A stretch of DNA of 64,000 nucleotides from Streptomyces sp. DG1A-41 (GTDB taxonomy: Bacteria; Actinomycetota; Actinomycetes; Streptomycetales; Streptomycetaceae): the NCBI RefSeq assembly GCF_037055355.1, contig NZ_CP146350.1, positions 7,959,001 to 8,023,000 of the forward strand, in the 5' to 3' direction. The translations under genes were made by a program, and so were the position numbers. Shown one piece after another: positions 21,176 to 29,067 of the stretch. The number at the start of each line of letters is the position of its first letter. Within the stretch, counting starts at the first letter, position 1. The notes under the pieces are model-generated. The model saw nothing but the letters and a program-made list of their open reading frames with translations, was not told where the DNA came from and ran no database searches.

Positions 21176-22036
21176 GTGACGTCGACGGCCGGTGACGCCG
21201 CACACCTCCTGGCCATCAGCGATCTGCACATCGGCTACCCGGAGAACCGCGCGCTGGTCGAGCGGATGCGGCCCGGGACGGACGACGACTGGCTGCTCGT
21301 GGCCGGGGACGTCGCCGAGACCGTGGCCGACGTCCGCTGGACCCTCGAGACGCTCGCCGGCCGCTTCCGCAAGGTCGTCTGGGTGCCCGGGAACCACGAG
21401 CTGTGGACCCATCCGAGCGACCCCGTCACCCTGCGCGGCGTCGCCCGATACGACCACCTGGTCGAGCTGTGCCGGGACCTCGGCGTGATCACACCGGAGG
21501 ACCCCTACCCCGTCTGGGACGGCCCCGGCGGCCCCGTGGCCGTCGCCCCGCTGTTCCTGCTGTACGACTACTCCTTCCTGCCCTTGGGATGCGCGACCAA
21601 GGAGCAGGGCCTGGAGTACGCCCAGGGCACGGGGATCGTGTGCACCGACGAGTACCTGCTGCACCCCGACCCGTACCCGAGCCGGGAGGCCTGGTGCCGG
21701 GCCCGGGTCGCCGAGACCGAACGCAGACTCGCCGAACTGCCCGACGGCCTGCCCGTGATCCCCGTCAACCACTACCCGCTGCACCGGCATCCGACGGACG
21801 TGCTGTGGCACCCCGAGTTCGCCATGTGGTGCGGCACCGGCCTGACCGCCGACTGGCACCGCAGGTTCCGCGTCCACACGATGGTCTACGGCCATCTGCA
21901 CATCCCGCGTACGACCTGGCACGAGGGCGTGCGCTTCGAGGAGGTGTCGGTGGGCTACCCCCGCGAGTGGCGCAAGCGGGCCGGGGAGCCGGGGCGGCTG
22001 CGGCGCATCCTGCCGAGGGAGGACGAGGAGCGGTGA
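21176..22036 (+). CDS. metallophosphoesterase, PptH-like (possible 4'-phosphopantetheinyl hydrolase)
   Basis: 286 aa from GTG at 21176, chosen for the AAGGGGGG stretch just upstream; an in-frame start at 21134 is also open. Calcineurin-like motifs appear in order: LAISDLHIGYPENR, LLVAGDVAETV, VWVPGNHELW, VIPVNHYPLH and TMVYGHLHIPRT. The gene overlaps the phosphopantetheinyl transferase gene by GTGA. In Mycobacterium the equivalent pair is PptT with Rv2795c/PptH, a hydrolase that strips phosphopantetheine from carrier proteins. The same antagonistic role is inferred here from the motifs and the conserved pairing. Confidence 0.85.
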   Translation: MTSTAGDAAHLLAISDLHIGYPENRALVERMRPGTDDDWLLVAGDVAETVADVRWTLETLAGRFRKVVWVPGNHELWTHPSDPVTLRGVARYDHLVELCRDLGVITPEDPYPVWDGPGGPVAVAPLFLLYDYSFLPLGCATKEQGLEYAQGTGIVCTDEYLLHPDPYPSREAWCRARVAETERRLAELPDGLPVIPVNHYPLHRHPTDVLWHPEFAMWCGTGLTADWHRRFRVHTMVYGHLHIPRTTWHEGVRFEEVSVGYPREWRKRAGEPGRLRRILPREDEER

Positions 22037-22710
22037 TCGAGGAACTGCTGCCACCGACGGTCGTGACCGTGGAGGCGTACGGCCACGAGGGCGCGGACGC
22101 CCCGCTGTATCCCGAGGAGGCGGCGCTCATGACGCGGGCGGTCGCCAAGCGGCGCCGGGAGTTCGCCGCCGTCCGCTCCTGTGCCCGCCGTGCCATGGAG
22201 AAGCTCGGCGTGCCGCCGCAGCCGATCCTGCCCGGGGAACGCGGCGCCCCGGGCTGGCCGGCCGGGCTGGCCGGCAGCATGACCCACTGCGACGACTACT
22301 GCGCCGCCGCACTGGTCCGCGCCACCGACCTGGCCTCCGTCGGCATCGACGCCGAGGTCCACGGGCCGCTGCCCGAGGGCGTCCTGCCCGCCGTGTCCCT
22401 GCCGGCCGAGGCCGAGCGCCTGCGGCGGCTGGCGGCACAGAGCCCCGACGTCCACTGGGACCGGCTGCTGTTCAGCGCGAAGGAGTCCGTCTACAAGGCG
22501 TGGTTCCCCCTCACCGGCCGATGGCTGGACTTCACGGAGGCCGACATCGAGATCGCCGCCGGCCGCGGCGAACGTCCACGCGGCACCTTCCGCGCCACGC
22601 TCCTCGTCCCCGGCCCCCAGGTCGGCAACCGCCGCCTCGCCCATTTCGACGGCCACTGGACCGCCGACCGCGGCCTGATCGCGACGGCGGTCGCCGTACC
22701 GCACGACTGA
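22033..22710 (+). CDS. 4'-phosphopantetheinyl transferase (Sfp/EntD-PptT type)
   Basis: 225 aa from GTG at 22033, translationally coupled to the preceding phosphoesterase. Diagnostic motifs: FAAVRSCARRAMEKLG, then LAGSMTHCDDYCAAAL, SVGIDAEVHGPLPEGV (Mg-binding Asp and Glu) and LLFSAKESVYKAWFPLTGRWLDF (the KES motif). It transfers phosphopantetheine from CoA to carrier proteins of fatty-acid, polyketide or non-ribosomal peptide synthases in the cytoplasm. Length is standard for PptT-like enzymes. Confidence 0.94.
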   Translation: MIEELLPPTVVTVEAYGHEGADAPLYPEEAALMTRAVAKRRREFAAVRSCARRAMEKLGVPPQPILPGERGAPGWPAGLAGSMTHCDDYCAAALVRATDLASVGIDAEVHGPLPEGVLPAVSLPAEAERLRRLAAQSPDVHWDRLLFSAKESVYKAWFPLTGRWLDFTEADIEIAAGRGERPRGTFRATLLVPGPQVGNRRLAHFDGHWTADRGLIATAVAVPHD

Positions 22711-22756
22711 GACCGGCGATCAGGCTGATCGGTTCGGTCGTTCATCGGCCGTAGGC

Positions 22757-22999
22757 TCAGGGCCCCGGCTTGGGGCACCAGTTCTGGAGGAGTCGGAAGA
22801 ACGTCTCCTCGTTGCCGGTCAGGCCTGCTTGTTCGAGGGCCTCTTCCGCCTCGGCGAGGACGCTGGGCGGGACGACCGGGGGGCGGTGGGTGCCGGGCGG
22901 GCCGGGCTCCAGGTCGAAGGCGGCACGGACGGTGCGCAGCAGCCGCAGATAGGCCTGGACGGCGGTGCGTTCGCGGTCGGTCAGTACGGCGGTGGGCAT
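22757..22999 (-). CDS. small conserved hypothetical protein
   Basis: 80 aa, MPTAVLTDRERTAVQAYLRL then a Pro-rich middle (PGPPGTHRPPVVPPS) and a helical C-terminus (LAEAEEALEQAGLTGNEETF). Soluble, predicted helical, no motif I can name. It lies in the same orientation as the regulator/metallopeptidase pair, 120 bp downstream of it, and convergent with the phosphopantetheinyl transferase gene. Confidence 0.6.
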   Translation of the reverse strand: MPTAVLTDRERTAVQAYLRLLRTVRAAFDLEPGPPGTHRPPVVPPSVLAEAEEALEQAGLTGNEETFFRLLQNWCPKPGP

Positions 23000-23118
23000 C
23001 GGTCGGCTCTCCCCGTGTCGGAGTCATCGGTCACGCCCGCACGCAAGGGGCGCACCTCCAGCTTGCCGTCCACCACTGACAATCCGGCCCGTTTCAGCCC
23101 GGGGCCACCCGACCCGCG

Positions 23119-23685
23119 TCAGCCCTGCGGCCCCGGATACCCCAGCGACGCCTCGATCCGTCCCGCCAGATGGTCCCGCTGCACCGGCCCCCGGGACGAC
23201 GAACCCGCCAGCCACGCCCGGCACCTGCTGGCCAGCAGCAGGCCGAAGCTCTCGGCCTCCTTCTCGTCGTCGAGGTCGAAGCGGGTACGCGCGGCGACCT
23301 TCAGCACCGTCGCCTGGAGGTCGGCGTCGTCGTGGAGCAGCCGGGCCGCGACGGTTGCGCCCTCGACGTGGTGGGAGCAGTGCCCCGCCTTCATGTGCCA
23401 CAGCTCGTGGCCCAGGATCACCAACTGGTGGTCCGGAGCCGTGCGTTCCTCGATCACGACGAGGTCCTGCTCGGCCATGTCGAGCCACAGCCCGCTCGCG
23501 GTGCCGGGCGGGAAGGCGGCCGTGCGGAAGTGGACGGGGCGGCCCCGGCGTCTGCTCATGGCGTCGCACAGCGCGGCGTACAGCTCCTCGGGCCGTGCCG
23601 GCGCGGGGAGGGTCAGCTCCGCGACCAGTTCGCCGCACAGGCGGCGCATTTCCCTACCGATGCCCACAGTTCTCCCCACGGTCAC
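23119..23685 (-). CDS. ImmA/IrrE-like metallopeptidase (toxin-type partner of an XRE regulator)
   Basis: 188 aa from GTG at 23685, overlapping the stop of the upstream regulator gene (GTGA). The zinc-peptidase motif is in QLVILGHELWHMKAGHCSHH (HExxH). LWLDMAEQDLVVIEERTAPDHQ precedes it, as in ImmA/IrrE proteins. Members cleave a cognate repressor or act as the effector of a regulator/peptidase pair. The C-terminal part (DDEKEAESFGLLLASRCRAWL) supplies the third, acidic zinc ligand region. Translational coupling ties it to the XRE gene, which appears frameshifted here. Confidence 0.85.
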   Translation of the reverse strand: MTVGRTVGIGREMRRLCGELVAELTLPAPARPEELYAALCDAMSRRRGRPVHFRTAAFPPGTASGLWLDMAEQDLVVIEERTAPDHQLVILGHELWHMKAGHCSHHVEGATVAARLLHDDADLQATVLKVAARTRFDLDDEKEAESFGLLLASRCRAWLAGSSSRGPVQRDHLAGRIEASLGYPGPQG

Positions 23686-24339
23686 GACTCGGGCCGCTTG
23701 ACGCTCTCCAGGAGCATGTCCAGCCACTCCGCCACCTTGTCGCGGTGCTGGTCGGTGGGCAGCTGCGCGGCCCGCCAGGCGATGCCGCGCACGCCGTGGT
23801 CCTGCAACAGCCGCTCCAGCGGGTCGTCGGCCGCCGCGGCCGCTTTCCGATCGCGGTCGGCGAGCTTCTGGAGCAGCTCCTGCTCGGTGTGCTGGAGGGC
23901 GCTCACCAGTGCCTCGGGGTCCTCGGCCGTGAGGAAACCGGCATGCACCCGGAAGAACCGCTGGAGGGCGTCGCAGTGCTCCATGGTCGGCCGCCGGTCA
24001 CCGTTGATGAGGGCGCCGGCCTGCTGCCGGGACATGCCCGCGCCGTCGGCGATCTCCTGCTGGGTGTACTTGCGGCCGTTGGGCTTGAGCCTGGTCCGGC
24101 GCAGCAGGTCCAGGCGCTGGAGGAACCGGGCCTGCACATCGGGCTCGCCCGGCCTGGCCACCGAGCAGGGCCTTGACCACGGGCTCCGGGACGCCGGAGG
24201 CGACGGACAGCCGGCCGATGTCGAAGACCTCGGCGTGCGGCACGCCGAGCCGGTCGGCGAGCGCGGTGACACGGGAGGTGACGGCCGCCAGCACGGCCGT
24301 CGGCGTGGCGCCCGGACCTTCGACGAAGCCACCCGTCAC
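23682..24339 (-). pseudogene. XRE family HTH regulator gene, frameshifted
   Basis: Two reading frames join into one protein of about 218 aa. The first part starts at GTG 24339 (AGGAG 8 nt upstream) and reads VTGGFVEGPGATPTAV through VPEPVVKALLGGQ. The second reads PGEPDVQARFLQRLDLLRR, then the HTH (KYTQQEIADGAGMSRQQAG) and ends KRPES at 23682. The frames meet near 24151-24160, where one extra base (likely in GGCCTGG) breaks the frame. The HTH itself is intact. Regulates, and is coupled to, the ImmA-like gene. Either a sequencing error or inactivation of the DNA-binding partner. Confidence 0.75.
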
Positions 24340-24450
24340 CGACAGATCTCCTACGTCTCTCACAGGCTTCTCACAAGTGGATGCCGTGACCTACCCCCGG
24401 CGTGAACTTCCCGGAGCGTAGCCGGTGGTTCGAACTCACATCCAGGTCTC

Positions 24451-24518
24451 GCCACAACTGTGGCCAATTTCAGCCGTCAACAGGCATGAAATGCCACGAT
24501 AGTTGACACGCCTCAACT
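24451..24518. promoter_or_regulatory. two palindromic operator candidates in a divergent spacer
   Basis: The 239-bp spacer between the leftward XRE gene and the rightward MmyB-like gene holds GCCACAACTGTGGC (24451-24464, perfect 6-bp arms) and AGTTGACACGCCTCAACT (24501-24518, perfect 6-bp arms, 6-bp centre). The second overlaps a TTGACA that could be a -35 element for the rightward gene, so a bound repressor would block it. Confidence 0.5.
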
Positions 24519-24578
24519 CGGGGCAGCAGGATCGGGGCGCCGCGTCAAGGCCGCACAGGCAAGAGGGGTGACCTCCCG

Positions 24579-25238
24579 ATGGCATATCAGGCAGGAGGGC
24601 AGCGGCCGGTACCGCGGCCCGTCCCCGAGACTTCCGATGTCCAGGCCTACCTGGAGGACTACACCGGGCTTCTGGAGTCCGTCTCCTTCCCCTCGCTCGT
24701 CGTCGACCACTGCTGGGACGTGGTGCTCACCAACAGCGCGTTCCGGTCACTTTTCGGCGGCGTCGGTCCGCACCCGACGGCCATGCCGGGCGACAACTTC
24801 CTCAGGTTCGTGCTGTTCCACCCCGACGCTCCCACGGTGCTCGGCGAGCACGAGGCGAGCTGGTGCCTGCCGATGCTCGCGCACTTCGCCCGGACCGTGG
24901 AGAGCCACGGCCCCGACCACGGGCTCCAGGCCATCCGCCGCGACATCGCCCAGGACCCGATCATGGAGGCCGCCTACCGGCACGGCCTGCCGCACTGGAT
25001 CCGCTCGGTCGGCGAGAGCGCCGTCGAACAGGACGGTGCCGTACGGCCGCTGCTGCACCCGGATCCGCGCTGGGGCGCCACCGACTGCCGGATCGTCGTC
25101 GAGACGTCCAGGACGCTCGAGGAACTGGGCTGCGCCCGGCTCACGTTCGTGCTGCGCGAGGCCCGCCGCACCCCGTCCCGGGACCGCCGGACACGCCGTA
25201 CCGCCTCCCATCTGAGGGTCGTCCCGGCGGCCGACTGA
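24579..25238 (+). CDS. MmyB/MltR-type ligand-binding domain protein lacking an HTH
   Basis: 219 aa. LEDYTGLLESVSFPSLVVDH, WDVVLTNSAFRSLFGG, NFLRFVLFHPDAP, WCLPMLAHFARTVESHG and LRPLLHPDPRWGATDCRIV match the PAS-like ligand-binding half of MmyB-type regulators. That half normally follows an N-terminal HTH. No HTH is encoded here; the first 20 residues are a short Pro-rich lead. It may act as a sensor partner for a separate DNA-binding protein such as the divergent XRE regulator. Soluble and cytoplasmic. Confidence 0.75.
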   Translation: MAYQAGGQRPVPRPVPETSDVQAYLEDYTGLLESVSFPSLVVDHCWDVVLTNSAFRSLFGGVGPHPTAMPGDNFLRFVLFHPDAPTVLGEHEASWCLPMLAHFARTVESHGPDHGLQAIRRDIAQDPIMEAAYRHGLPHWIRSVGESAVEQDGAVRPLLHPDPRWGATDCRIVVETSRTLEELGCARLTFVLREARRTPSRDRRTRRTASHLRVVPAAD

Positions 25239-25290
25239 GCCCTGCTCGTTCCCCGCACCTCCTGTGGCCGTCCCATTCCCAAAGAGTGTG

Positions 25291-25311
25291 GTGTGTGACA
25301 TAGTACTGGCG
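25291..25311 (+). promoter_or_regulatory. probable promoter giving a leaderless hydroxyproline-operon transcript
   Basis: The GTG at 25311 has no ribosome-binding site, but GTGTGACATAGTAC ends 5 bp upstream. CATAGT or TAGTAC is a plausible -10 element placed so that transcription would begin at or next to the start codon. The surrounding GTGTGTGACA could be part of a GntR-type site. Confidence 0.4.
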
Positions 25312-26465
25312 TGAGCGAGCCGCTGACCTGCGATGTCGTGGTGGTCGGAGCCGGAGTCGTGGGCGCCGCCTGCGCCCTGTACGCGGCCCGCGCGGGCCTG
25401 GACACCGTCGTGGTGGACCGGGGCCCGGTGGCCGGCGGTACGACCGGCGCGGGGGAGGGCAACCTCCTCGTCTCCGACAAGGAACCCGGACCCGAGCTCG
25501 ACCTGGCCCTGCTGTCCGCCCGGTTGTGGGCCGAACTGGCCGAGGAAGGGCTGGGGAAGGCGGTCGAGTACCAGGCCAAGGGCGGGGTCGTCGTCGCCGG
25601 CACCGGCGAAGCGCTGGCCGGGCTGGAGAGGCTCGCCGCCGGGCAGCGCGCGGCCGGGGTCGAGGCGGTCCCGGTGCCGCCCGACCGGCTCGTCGACCTG
25701 GAGCCGTATCTGGCCCCCGGCCTCGCGGGCGGCGTGCACTACCCGCAGGACGCCCAGGTGATGCCCGCCCTGGCGGCGGCGCACCTGCTGCGCGCCTCGC
25801 ACGCCCGGCTGTTCACCGGCCGTGAGATGACCGGGGTGCTGCGCGGCCCCGACGGCGCGGTGCGCGGAGTGCGCACCGACCGGGGCGACATCCACGCCCC
25901 GGCGGTCGTCAACGCGTCCGGCACCTGGGGCGGCGAGGTGGCGGCCCGCGCCGGGGTGTCGCTGCCGGTGCTGCCCCGGCGCGGTTTCGTCCTGGTCACC
26001 GAGCCGCTGCCGCCCCGTGTCCGGCACAAGGTGTACGCCGCCGACTACGTGGCCGACGTCGCCAGCGACTCGGCGGCCCTCCAGACCTCGCCGGTCGTCG
26101 AGGGCACATCCGCCGGGCCGGTCCTCATCGGCGCCAGCCGCGAACGGGTCGGCTTCGACCGGTCGTTGTCGCTCCCGGCGCTGCGGGCGCTGGCGGCGGG
26201 CGCGACGCGGCTCTTCCCGTTCCTCGCCGGAGTCCGGGCCATGCGGACGTACGCGGGCTTCCGGCCGTATCTGCCGGACCATCTGCCCGCGATCGGCCCC
26301 GACCCCCGGGCGCCCGGACTCCTGCACGCCTGCGGGCACGAGGGGGCGGGCATCGGCCTCGCCACCGGCACCGGACAGTTGATCGCCCGGGTGCTGACCG
26401 GGCGGACGCCCGGCCTGGACCTCTCCCCGTTCCGGCCCGACCGCTTTCCCGAGGGGGCCGGGTGA
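25311..26465 (+). CDS. D-hydroxyproline dehydrogenase, FAD (DadA-like) subunit
   Basis: 384 aa. The N-terminal VVVVGAGVVGAACALYAARAG is the FAD Rossmann loop and HEGAGIGLATGTGQLIA near the C-terminus the second FAD contact, as in glycine/D-amino-acid oxidases. TTGAGEGNLLVSDK fits the family substrate region. In P. aeruginosa the matching protein (LhpB) oxidises cis-4-hydroxy-D-proline as part of a three-subunit enzyme. Here the other two subunit genes and the epimerase and deaminase genes follow directly, which supports that assignment. The stop overlaps the next start (GTGA). Confidence 0.88.
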   Translation: MSEPLTCDVVVVGAGVVGAACALYAARAGLDTVVVDRGPVAGGTTGAGEGNLLVSDKEPGPELDLALLSARLWAELAEEGLGKAVEYQAKGGVVVAGTGEALAGLERLAAGQRAAGVEAVPVPPDRLVDLEPYLAPGLAGGVHYPQDAQVMPALAAAHLLRASHARLFTGREMTGVLRGPDGAVRGVRTDRGDIHAPAVVNASGTWGGEVAARAGVSLPVLPRRGFVLVTEPLPPRVRHKVYAADYVADVASDSAALQTSPVVEGTSAGPVLIGASRERVGFDRSLSLPALRALAAGATRLFPFLAGVRAMRTYAGFRPYLPDHLPAIGPDPRAPGLLHACGHEGAGIGLATGTGQLIARVLTGRTPGLDLSPFRPDRFPEGAG

Positions 26466-26821
26466 ATCCACTGGAGCTGGCGGGGGCCAGGCCCGGCCCC
26501 GCCTTCACGGTCATGTTCGACGGGCGGCCGGTCCGGGCGCTGCCCGGCCAGACGGTCGCCGCCGTGCTGTGGGCGGCGGGCGTCATGTCCTGGCGCGCCA
26601 CCCGGGGCGAGGGCCGTCCGCGTGGGGTGTTCTGCGGGATCGGCGTCTGCTTCGACTGCCTCGTGACCGTCAACGACCGCCCCAACCAACGCGCCTGTCT
26701 GGTGCCGGTGCGGCCGGGTGACGTGATCTCCACTCAGGAGGGGACGGGCCATGGAGGGACGGGCCATGCGGGGGCGGACGACGAGCGGGCGGACGACGGG
26801 GGAGACGGTCATGCCGGATGA
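26462..26821 (+). CDS. D-hydroxyproline dehydrogenase, [2Fe-2S] subunit
   Basis: 119 aa. A ferredoxin-like domain with FTVMFDGRPVRALPGQTVAA at the N-terminus and cluster ligands in FCGIGVCFDCLVTVN followed by RACLVPV (C-x4-C-x2-C and a distal Cys). This is the small gamma subunit (LhpF-type) of heterotrimeric hydroxyproline or sarcosine-like dehydrogenases. The last 25 residues are low-complexity Gly/Asp/His/Ala. It overlaps both neighbours, by 4 nt upstream and 11 nt downstream, so the three subunits should be made in step. Confidence 0.88.
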   Translation: MNPLELAGARPGPAFTVMFDGRPVRALPGQTVAAVLWAAGVMSWRATRGEGRPRGVFCGIGVCFDCLVTVNDRPNQRACLVPVRPGDVISTQEGTGHGGTGHAGADDERADDGGDGHAG

Positions 26822-28175
26822 ACTCGTCGTGATCGGCGCGGGACCGGCCGGGCTGGCCGCGTCGCTGGCGGCGAGCGCGCGCGGCACCCGGGTCGTGCTC
26901 GTCGACGCGGCGACGGAGACCGGCGGGCAGTTCTACCGGCAGCCCGCCGCCGGGCTAGGAGCCGGGCGACCCGAGGCGCTGCACCACCAGTGGCGGACCT
27001 GGGAGCGGCTGCGGGACGGCCTCGCCGCCAGCTCCGTACGCGTGCTGACCGATCATCACGTGTGGTGCGTCGAACAAAAGTCCGGCGGCTTCACCGTGCA
27101 CGCGCTGCTCGCCCCGGAGCAGGAGGAGCCGGCCGAGGTGCACGCCCGTGCCGTGCTCCTGGCCACCGGCGGATATGAGCACGTGCTGCCCTTCCCCGGC
27201 TGGACCCTCCCGGGCGTCGTCACCGCAGGGGGCGCCCAGGCCATGCTCAAGGGCGGACTCGTGGTGCCGGGGCGCACAGCCGTCGTGGCCGGGACCGGGC
27301 CGCTGCTGCTGCCCGTGGCGGCCGGGCTCGCGGCGGCGGGCGTCGAGGTCGCCGGGCTCGTCGAGTCCACCGGCCCCGGGCGCCTTGCCCGCAACGCCGC
27401 GGCCCTGGCCGGCAAGCTCCCCGAGGGCGCCGGATACGCCGCGCGGCTGCTGCGTCACCGCGTGCCGGTCCTGGCCCGCCACACCGTCGTCCGCGCCCAC
27501 GGCGACGACCGGCTGACCGGCGTCACGGTCGCCGCCCTCGACACCGCCGGGCGCGTCCGGCCCGGCACCGAGCGGCAGTTGCCCTGCGACACCCTGGCCG
27601 TCGGTCACGGCATGCTCCCGCACACCGACCTGGCGGAGGGCCTCGGCTGCCGCCTGGACGGGCTCGCAGTGGCCGTCGACGCCGAGCAGCGCACGGACGT
27701 CCCCGGCGTGTGGGCGGCCGGGGAGTCCACCGGTATCGGCGGCGCGGCCCTCGCCCTCGCCGAGGGGCACATCGCCGGGTGCTCCGCCGCCGCCCACCTG
27801 CGCGGCACCGCCCCCGACCCGGCCCCCGCCGCCCTCAGGGCCCGTACACGGCTCAGGAGTTCCGCAGCCGCTCTCGACGCCGCGTACGCGCCGCCCGCGC
27901 GCTGGCCCGAGCAGGTCACCGACGACACCGTGGTCTGCCGCTGCGAGGAGGTCACCGCCGGTGCCGTGCGCGACGCCCTGGACCTCGGAGCGGGCGACGA
28001 GCGCACCGTGAAGCTGCTGACCCGGGCCGGAATGGGCTGGTGCCAGGGCCGGATGTGCCAGGTGGCCGTCGCGGGGCTCGCCGGCTGCCCGCCCGCCCCG
28101 TCCCGAAGGCCGTTCGCCCGTCCCGTACCGCTCGGCGTCCTCGCACGGCAACACACCCAGGAGGAACTGTCATGA
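26811..28175 (+). CDS. D-hydroxyproline dehydrogenase, NAD/FAD-binding large subunit
   Basis: 454 aa from ATG at 26811 (GGGGGAG upstream; an earlier ATG lies inside the preceding gene). ELVVIGAGPAGLAASLAASA is the first dinucleotide-binding motif and VVAGTGPLLLPVAAGLAAAG the second. GVWAAGESTGIGGAALALAE closes the FAD site. A C-terminal BFD-like [2Fe-2S] domain carries VVCRCEEVTAG and GMGWCQGRMCQ (four Cys). Matches LhpE-type subunits that pass electrons on from the DadA-like subunit. ATGA overlap with the next gene. Confidence 0.87.
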   Translation: MPDELVVIGAGPAGLAASLAASARGTRVVLVDAATETGGQFYRQPAAGLGAGRPEALHHQWRTWERLRDGLAASSVRVLTDHHVWCVEQKSGGFTVHALLAPEQEEPAEVHARAVLLATGGYEHVLPFPGWTLPGVVTAGGAQAMLKGGLVVPGRTAVVAGTGPLLLPVAAGLAAAGVEVAGLVESTGPGRLARNAAALAGKLPEGAGYAARLLRHRVPVLARHTVVRAHGDDRLTGVTVAALDTAGRVRPGTERQLPCDTLAVGHGMLPHTDLAEGLGCRLDGLAVAVDAEQRTDVPGVWAAGESTGIGGAALALAEGHIAGCSAAAHLRGTAPDPAPAALRARTRLRSSAAALDAAYAPPARWPEQVTDDTVVCRCEEVTAGAVRDALDLGAGDERTVKLLTRAGMGWCQGRMCQVAVAGLAGCPPAPSRRPFARPVPLGVLARQHTQEELS

Positions 28176-29062
28176 CCGACCACCGCCCCTGGCACGGCGT
28201 CCTCGTCGCCACCGCGCTCCCGCTGAACGACGACCTCTCCGTGAACTACGACCAGTACGCCGAGCACTGCGCCTGGCTGGTCGAGAACGGCTGCGACGGC
28301 GTCGTGCCGAACGGCTCCCTCGGCGAGTACCAGGTGCTCACCCCCGAGGAGCGCGCCCGGGTCGTCGAGACGGCCGTCGCCGCGATCGGCGGGCAGCGCG
28401 TCATGCCCGGCGTCGCCGCGTACGGGTCCGCCGAGTCCCGGCGCTGGGCCGAGCAGGCGGGCGATGCGGGCTGCCGGGCGGTGATGCTGCTTCCGCCGAA
28501 CGCCTACCGCGCCGACGAGCGTTCCGTCCTCGCCCACTACGCCGAGGTCGCGAAGGCGGGCCTGCCGGTCGTCGCGTACAACAACCCGATCGACACCAAG
28601 GTCGACCTCGTGCCGGAGCTGCTCGCCCGACTGCACGGCGAGGGGTACATCCGGGCGGTGAAGGAGTTCTCCGGAGACGTCCGCAGGGCCTACCGTATCG
28701 CCGAACTCGCCCCCGAGCTCGACCTGTTGATCGGCGCGGACGACGTCCTGCTGGAGCTGGCCGTCGCGGGCGCCAAGGGCTGGGTGGCGGGCTACCCGAA
28801 CGCGTTGCCGCAGTCCTCGGTCGAGCTGTACCACGCGGCCGTCGACGGCGACCTCGACACCGCGCGGTCCCTGTACCGGCAGCTGCACCCGCTGCTGCGG
28901 TGGGACTCGCGGGTGGAGTTCGTCCAGGCCATCAAACTGTCCATGGACCTCGTCGGCCGCCACGGCGGACCCTGCCGCCCGCCGCGCATGCCACTGTTGC
29001 CCGAGCAGGAGGTAACCGTCCGAGCCGCCACCGAGAAGGCCGTAGCGGCCGGATTGTCGTAG
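28172..29062 (+). CDS. DHDPS-family 1-pyrroline-4-hydroxy-2-carboxylate deaminase
   Basis: 296 aa TIM-barrel of the dihydrodipicolinate-synthase superfamily. GVVPNGSLGEYQVLTPEER is the phosphate/carboxylate loop, LPVVAYNNP supplies the catalytic Tyr, and RAVKEFSGDVRR the Schiff-base Lys. In hydroxyproline catabolism this family (LhpC/HypD) deaminates and dehydrates the pyrroline product to 2-oxoglutarate semialdehyde. The position directly after the dehydrogenase subunits supports this over lysine synthesis. Start overlaps the upstream stop. Confidence 0.88.
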   Translation: MTDHRPWHGVLVATALPLNDDLSVNYDQYAEHCAWLVENGCDGVVPNGSLGEYQVLTPEERARVVETAVAAIGGQRVMPGVAAYGSAESRRWAEQAGDAGCRAVMLLPPNAYRADERSVLAHYAEVAKAGLPVVAYNNPIDTKVDLVPELLARLHGEGYIRAVKEFSGDVRRAYRIAELAPELDLLIGADDVLLELAVAGAKGWVAGYPNALPQSSVELYHAAVDGDLDTARSLYRQLHPLLRWDSRVEFVQAIKLSMDLVGRHGGPCRPPRMPLLPEQEVTVRAATEKAVAAGLS

Positions 29063-29067
29063 GGATC

